Of a stretch of DNA of 64,000 nucleotides, positions 58,801-64,000 are shown piece after piece. Each line of letters begins with the position of its first letter. The first letter of the stretch is position 1. The translations under genes and the position numbers were made by a program. The stretch comes from Neelides folsomi (lineage: Eukaryota > Arthropoda > Collembola > Neelipleona > Neelidae), in the NCBI GenBank assembly GCA_034687125.1, contig JAQGBZ010000014.1:1-64000 (forward strand), in the 5' to 3' direction. The notes under the pieces are model-generated. The model ran no database searches. It had not been told where the DNA came from and was given only the letters and a program-made list of their open reading frames with translations.

Positions 58801-61028
58801 GAATGGTGAAAAAATAGTTAATTAAGGAAAATGACGTTTGGAAAGACCTTCGTTGGATCATTAGATGTTTTATTTATACGTAAAAATATAATGTGGCATT
58901 GTAAAACACTAAATGTCAATGTCTTTGATTTCTATCTCACTTCTCAGAATATCAAACTAACTTTTCAAACTTAATTCTAACTTTTATTGATTATTTAATA
59001 AAGTATTGTATTTAAAATCATATTGGGTTTTTACTCTAATTGAAGGCCCAGGGAGAAGTCGATTCACAACTGCAATTCCTCTTCTGTTCCCATCCGCTGG
59101 AATGCAATCGAGTCGAGAGCAGTCAGAAGAAACATTTGGGCAGTTGAAACATGCTTTAGATAGAACCCAGAAATGTTCAACAGTAAAATTATAACCACAG
59201 GTCATTTTTTTTCCCGTCACACATTCTCGATAACATGGATGCCTCTCAGGAACTTCTAAAAAATATTAAGTAGAGAAACAGATCAAAATCAAGAAGGTGA
59301 CCATTATCAAATAATAATGGTCACTTTACATCAGTTGTACCTAGAATTATTTTAAACTCATTTTGGTCGCTTATGAACTCGAGCAGGAATTGTTTTGCTA
59401 CCTACAAGTTATTCTTATAAAAATTAATGATGGTAATTGCACCTTAGTGGGATTTCAAGGTAGGATTTTCCAATTTATTGATTCAATTTTTTTTATTAAA
59501 CATCAAATTACATTATGTAGTTCAAAAATGGACATACTATTGATTTCTACATACAGTACACATTATGTGTACCTATCAGCATATTAAATATAATGTACAT
59601 ACAGGTACAGTAGATAACATAATATAATAAATATGAAAATGCAGGTTGGGAGATATTTGCAAGTGCAAATTGAGAATAAAATCTGAATAGATATTGGCCC
59701 ATTAGAATATCAATGCATCTTTAACCAAACTGCAGCTCTCAATAAAATAACCAAAAAAACTCCTGAAGCGTGCGTTCGAACTTTTCTTTGTTGCAAATGA
59801 CAAGCCATTTATTGTTCATTTTAATATAACTAAATATAATTACAATCTCTTGTTCGCTTACACAAAATTTTACCGACTCATAAATTGTTGCGAAAGGAAG
59901 CCGCGGTCGCCTTGTAAGATTAACTTTTTTCATTTACCTTCTAACGTTATTTTATAACTTTTACTGCATGCATGCATACAAAGGATTGCATCTAATATTG
60001 AAGATCTTATGTTTATTTATGTTTAGTTTATTCAAATATTCAAACTACTCTGAATTTCTTACTAGTTTTATCTTTGAATATTAAGCAAGTGCTAATTGTA
60101 AGTAGCTTTGCGATAATATGGAATACGACCAACTCTTCTTAGCATTTACATAATACACATATTTGTATATCTCGATATTACAATGCAATGAGCAAAATAA
60201 AGTATCAAAATAATTCAAACCTTAGCTGTCAGTTCTTATTTTTTGGCTCCTCAAATAAATACGTTATATCACAATCTCAAACCATTACTCGCTCGAATCT
60301 GATATCGTACATTTTTATATTCATTCTGTACTATCATACTATCATGCATTTTAGAACACGCTTACAATAATATTGCTTAAAATACTAATGTTTATTATAA
60401 CATAACATAACAATACATTGGTACATTATTGTAATATTAATAATCTACTAACAATGTCAATGGACTATTTGTAAATCTCTCATGTAAATAAAGAATTTCC
60501 AAAAATTAGTGATTCAATTATCCTGAATTGGAAATGAGCTAATTCTATTCCTTGAAAATCCTTTAATGATTTGATTATAATGCACAAGAATAAATCATGA
60601 TTCTTTTCTCGTCCTATCATCATCCTTCACCTGCGATCCAAAGAAAGAGTTGAGTCTTGAAAGCCTTAATGATAGTCGAATAAAATAAGGTAATATATTA
60701 GTATATTAAGATTACCAAATTACTTCGGAGTAAAATTTTATCATTCGTGGAAAGAAACTTGATAACCCTTATTAATTATATTTATTTTAAGAAATTTTCA
60801 ACATTTGTAATTTTTTGTAAATAGGTATATCGTTAAATTTCAAAAGTACAAATACAATTTATTTTATATTTTTCCCCCATTAAAATCAATATTTTTAATA
60901 ATATAAAATGAATTACCTGATGATAAAGCGAAGATGAGACCAAATCCAAGAAGATAAAGTGAAGCTGAGAGTAACATTTGAATCAGTCCTATGGACCTGA
61001 TGAACCGTCCTCCACATTCTCCACTCAT
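55816..61028 (-). CDS. Multicopper oxidase (laccase type) with GPI-anchor-like C-terminus
   Basis: Copper enzyme oxidising phenols, catechols, ascorbate or Fe(II) with reduction of O2 to water. Nine exons, 61028-60917, 59255-59035, 58652-58495, 58344-57848, 57600-57386, 57328-57139, 57054-56826, 56721-56601 and 56268-55816, join in phase to 731 residues. It has a signal peptide ([18 protein letters not shown]) and a Cys-rich arthropod-type segment ([23 protein letters not shown]). All copper sites are intact: HWHG (H134, H136), WHSH (H178, H180), HPFHLHGH (H549, H552, H554) and [12 protein letters not shown] (H620, C621, H622, H626, M631). The axial Met suggests a moderate redox potential. 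The C-terminus has a Lys/Pro/Ser spacer then a hydrophobic end ([19 protein letters not shown]) without a cytoplasmic tail, as in GPI-anchored proteins. I chose ATG 61028 for its AAAATG context. Intron 1 is 1.66 kb; intron 4 carries a 76-bp mini-element. Cuticle tanning versus ferroxidase/ascorbate roles cannot be separated here. Confidence 0.95.
57728..57803. mobile_element. 76-bp palindromic mariner-like mini-element
   Basis: Starts CAGGGTGGGCTATAAGTA and ends with its complement, from GAAAGATAC to CACCCTG. About 30 bp at each end pair, with roughly one to three mismatches, and TA dinucleotides flank both sides (57726-57727 and 57804-57805). The CAGGGTGG terminus and TA target site are typical of mariner-family ends. 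It is far too short to encode anything. It lies in intron 4 of the multicopper oxidase gene. Confidence 0.85.
59297..59324. repeat. Perfect 11-bp hairpin in multicopper oxidase intron 1
   Basis: GTGACCATTAT (59297-59307), a 6-nt loop, then ATAATGGTCAC (59314-59324). In the transcript it sits about 40-70 nt upstream of the exon 2 acceptor at 59256, where the branch point is expected. It may simply be a chance or transposon-footprint palindrome. Confidence 0.6.
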
Positions 61029-64000
61029 TTTTACACTAAGTAGTTGAATCTGACTCTCATTCACAATGGATTCAATTTAAATCTACTTAAAATCAAGTTA
61101 CCTTTCAAGTGTAAATTCAATTAACTTGTATATATAAATAAATGTATTACAATGGGATAAAATTAAAATGGTAAATTCCACTAAAAAGGTTAATATAATG
61201 TAGAGTATGTAGGAGAAGGGATTTGTGATTTGTCTCACTTGGCTTTAAAATAGATAAAAAATATTTTCAAATAGCGCTGTGTAAGGATTAAGGGAAATCC
61301 AGCCTAAGTGACTTTGCTCTCTTACTTATATGAATTCATTGCACTTTGGATTCAATTCGGACTCTGATTGTCAAATGGTTGTTGTGATGTGTATTTAATT
61401 CTTAATCGCTCCCTCGTATCTTCGATTGTTTCCTTTTTGTTCAAATAAATCTGAAGACAAGGTAAATAAAACGTCACACGGTCCAACACAAATTGTTCAA
61501 TAATTTAAACTTGAAGTTTGCAAGTTGTATAAATAATAAGATAATGTTACAAGATATAGAACCTTTAATGACTTAAGAACTACTACTGATACAGATATGT
61601 ATGGTATATCTGCAAGTGAGGATATTTCCTATTGTTGATAATTTGATATAAAAAAAGAATTTTGATATAATTATAAAATTATTAGTTGTTGAAAGTTTTA
61701 TTGCTTAATTTGGAAATAAAAATGATACAATCACTTTCGTATTGAATTTCTGGGGAGTAACGTTTACATACTGATTATAATGCAACTGGAGGATATTAAA
61801 ATTCCTTTATAAGTGAAGCTGTCTTGGAGGAGATGCAAAATCAAACTGACGTCTTTTCCATCGAGCGTCATAAAGAGCATCAGACGAAGTGTAGTGATTT
61901 CGTGGAAAACGGAGTGATGAAATCACACCTGAGAAGCCTGAGATGAAGAATGAGGAATAAAAATGAGAGCTTGGCAGGGCGTCGTTGATTTATAAGCCTG
62001 TTGAGCCAGGGAGTTTCAATCTGGTAATAATGCACATTCTTTTATTAACTAAGGAAGAAATTCATGACAGACTTTGCCACCGCTCACTTTGCAATTTCAT
62101 GTTCATTTTAAAGGAAAAATTAATTCATCGGCGTGGATTTCATTCATGTTTAATTCTTAACTTTGTGAAAGAATTAATGAATTTTTAGCAAAATGGGAAT
62201 TTTCGAAGGTCGGAATTTATAATATCAATAAAATTGGTAAATTAAGAAAATTGAGAATACTTCTAGTGTATAATAATATTAGCAATGTATTTAAAATTTA
62301 GATATTACAGTTAATAGATAAAGCTTCTTAATATACAGTTGATAAATTGAGAACAAAATTCTGCAAATGTGCAAACCATAATGTTATAAAGTCAACTATT
62401 AAATTATATTTTAATATTAATAATATTTAGTTAAACAAAGGCTTTAGTTAGATATTTCAGATCCTATTAAATTAAATTTAGGAAATAATCAGAATGATCA
62501 AGCACGTAAAATTTTCAAGTTATTTGAGCGTTAAATAAGTTCTACATAAGTTCTTATAACTTGCCGTGTTGGCCAAGAGTATATTGAAGAATGTAAGTTA
62601 GGGGAATGAAGGGAAGTAGAACTGGAACAAAGTCAAGAAAAAGAGTGAGAAAACATTATTTGTATTGTCTGGAATTGAACACGCTCCACTCTAACTTTTA
62701 CTTTTATCGCCCAACGACCAGAAGGGTTCACGATGATTTGACTTTAAGTTCTAATTCTCGGTCGGAGTTATATAATATTACATTACATCTCAAATATCAT
62801 TCAATTGTTCCTCTTGTGCAATGAACAAGAACTCACTTCCTTCATTTTCCTATAGAGTACTTAGGGAGCTTTTCCATAGTAAGGAGCATTTACTTTAATA
62901 CACATCTTTGAGACTCGGGCTTAAAGGAACCTCTGAGATAACGATGATAATATTTAACGTCTGGGATTGGGAGGAATTTCATTTCTGAGCCGAGACGTTA
63001 ATGCTGTTATGTACTTTTACAATTGTTACGCATTTCTGGCTTACATTGGATAGTCTTAATAGTTATTTATTATTGAGGAAGTCCCAGTTTCCACTCTTGT
63101 TGAACATTTAAACAACTTCACAATTCCACACTTCACACACTTCACCAAACTAAATTAAAACATTTAACCTACACACTTTGAAAGCTAAACGCGAAAGCTG
63201 ACAATAACAAAGTTGAAAAATAGATGAAAAAAATAGAATGCAACAACCAAACTAATTAATTATTATGTTCCAACCCCAATATAAATTAATTAACTTTTAC
63301 GATTAATTAATATTTAATTATGTAGTTGTTTGATTTTAAATATATCAGTACTTTAATAATAACAGTTTTAATAATTAATTAAATATTATATTGCTATTCT
63401 ATTAAATACAATATTTGCTGAAATAATAAAATAAGAGTGAATGAAAATATATCAATAAACTTTTGATTTGTTTAGTTATATCAATATAATTAAACTAAAA
63501 TACCTATTTTTGAAAATAATATGTATTTTTGTAAATAATATGTACCTATTTTAGATTTTTCCTCTATGCTTTGCTTATAATTAATCTTAAGTTTTCCCAG
63601 ACAGTTGGACTAATAGATAAATGTACTTTGTTCTTAAGATACCATTAACAAACTCGGGATGGTTTTACCAGCTCCAGCACTTATCAATTCATCTTGTTAA
63701 GAGTTAAGAATTGATGAAGTTACGAAAGTTTGAAAGTCAACAATATTTCATGAACCATTTGCAGCAAGGGTTTTTCAAGTGCGGTTTCCAACTGCTGGTG
63801 GCCTTTGAACAAATCATTCAATTAAATCACAAAAGTATTCATTACATCACCCGAGATTCAAAGGCCAAAATTCAATTCTGTTAATTTCCTGGTCTACACA
63901 CATATTCTTATTCATTTGCTCATCAATCGTATAAATGTAAGTTTAACTTAATAAATTGAATAAAATTGAATAAAACTCCCATTAATAATATTGTTCTTTA
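61029..64000. other. Intergenic region upstream of the multicopper oxidase gene
   Basis: 3 kb to the window edge. It should hold the oxidase promoter and possibly noncoding 5' exons. An 8-bp hairpin (GTGATTTC at 61894-61901 with GAAATCAC at 61919-61926) lies in a slightly G+C-richer patch. The open frames at 61985-62188 and 62606-62824 are unsupported. No RNA gene is recognised. Confidence 0.5.

Noticed and set aside
62606-62824. 72-codon frame near the window end
   Set aside because: No homology seen by eye, no splice or promoter support; expected by chance.

Overview
The window is A+T-rich nuclear DNA of an animal, most likely an arthropod. Genes on both strands are split by short GT-AG introns (mostly 50-300 nt). 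The window holds a full tuberous-sclerosis GTPase-activating protein, WDR11, TEX2, an Nse2 SUMO ligase, a proteasome subunit and a laccase of the arthropod multicopper-oxidase type. No species can be named from the sequence alone.

Layout. 0.4-7.5 kb (-): TSC2/tuberin in 15 coding exons. 9.2-13.2 kb (+): an M3 metallopeptidase (neurolysin/thimet oligopeptidase) with a separate leader-like first exon; its first intron carries a 384-bp inverted-repeat transposable element. 16.8-19.2 kb (+): a secreted, highly charged Lys/Gly/Asn-repeat protein of unknown function. 22.1-25.7 kb (-): TEX2, an SMP-domain lipid-transfer protein. 29.1-33.4 kb (-): WDR11. 34.0-44.2 kb is a compact block of housekeeping genes: NSMCE2 (+), CCDC28 (-), an unknown acidic protein (+), PSMB3 (-), an unknown 100-residue protein (-) and DNA ligase 1 (+). 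44.7-46.2 kb (-): two small secreted-protein genes, each with its own TATA box. 47.5-48.4 kb (+): an unknown basic protein. 49.1-49.6 kb (+): an 89-residue tail-anchored membrane protein. 50.6-51.1 kb: a broken MULE transposase relic. 52.5-54.3 kb (+): a beta-1,3-galactosyltransferase. 55.8-61.0 kb (-): a GPI-anchor-like multicopper oxidase with a 76-bp palindromic mini-element in one intron. The rest is A+T-rich intergenic DNA in which I see no gene.

The genes do not form one pathway. TSC2 (mTORC1 control), WDR11 (endosome-Golgi traffic) and TEX2 (ER contact sites) are general cell-biology genes. NSMCE2 and LIG1 both serve genome maintenance. The secreted repeat proteins and the laccase would act at the surface or extracellularly. 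I assembled the exon structures by hand, joining frames at GT-AG sites and checking phase. Every multi-exon gene listed closes to an uninterrupted frame, but 5' and 3' UTR limits are not known. No clearly new multi-gene system is visible. The most notable points are the two-start organisation of DNA ligase 1, the two short inverted-repeat elements inside introns, and several lineage-specific-looking secreted proteins.
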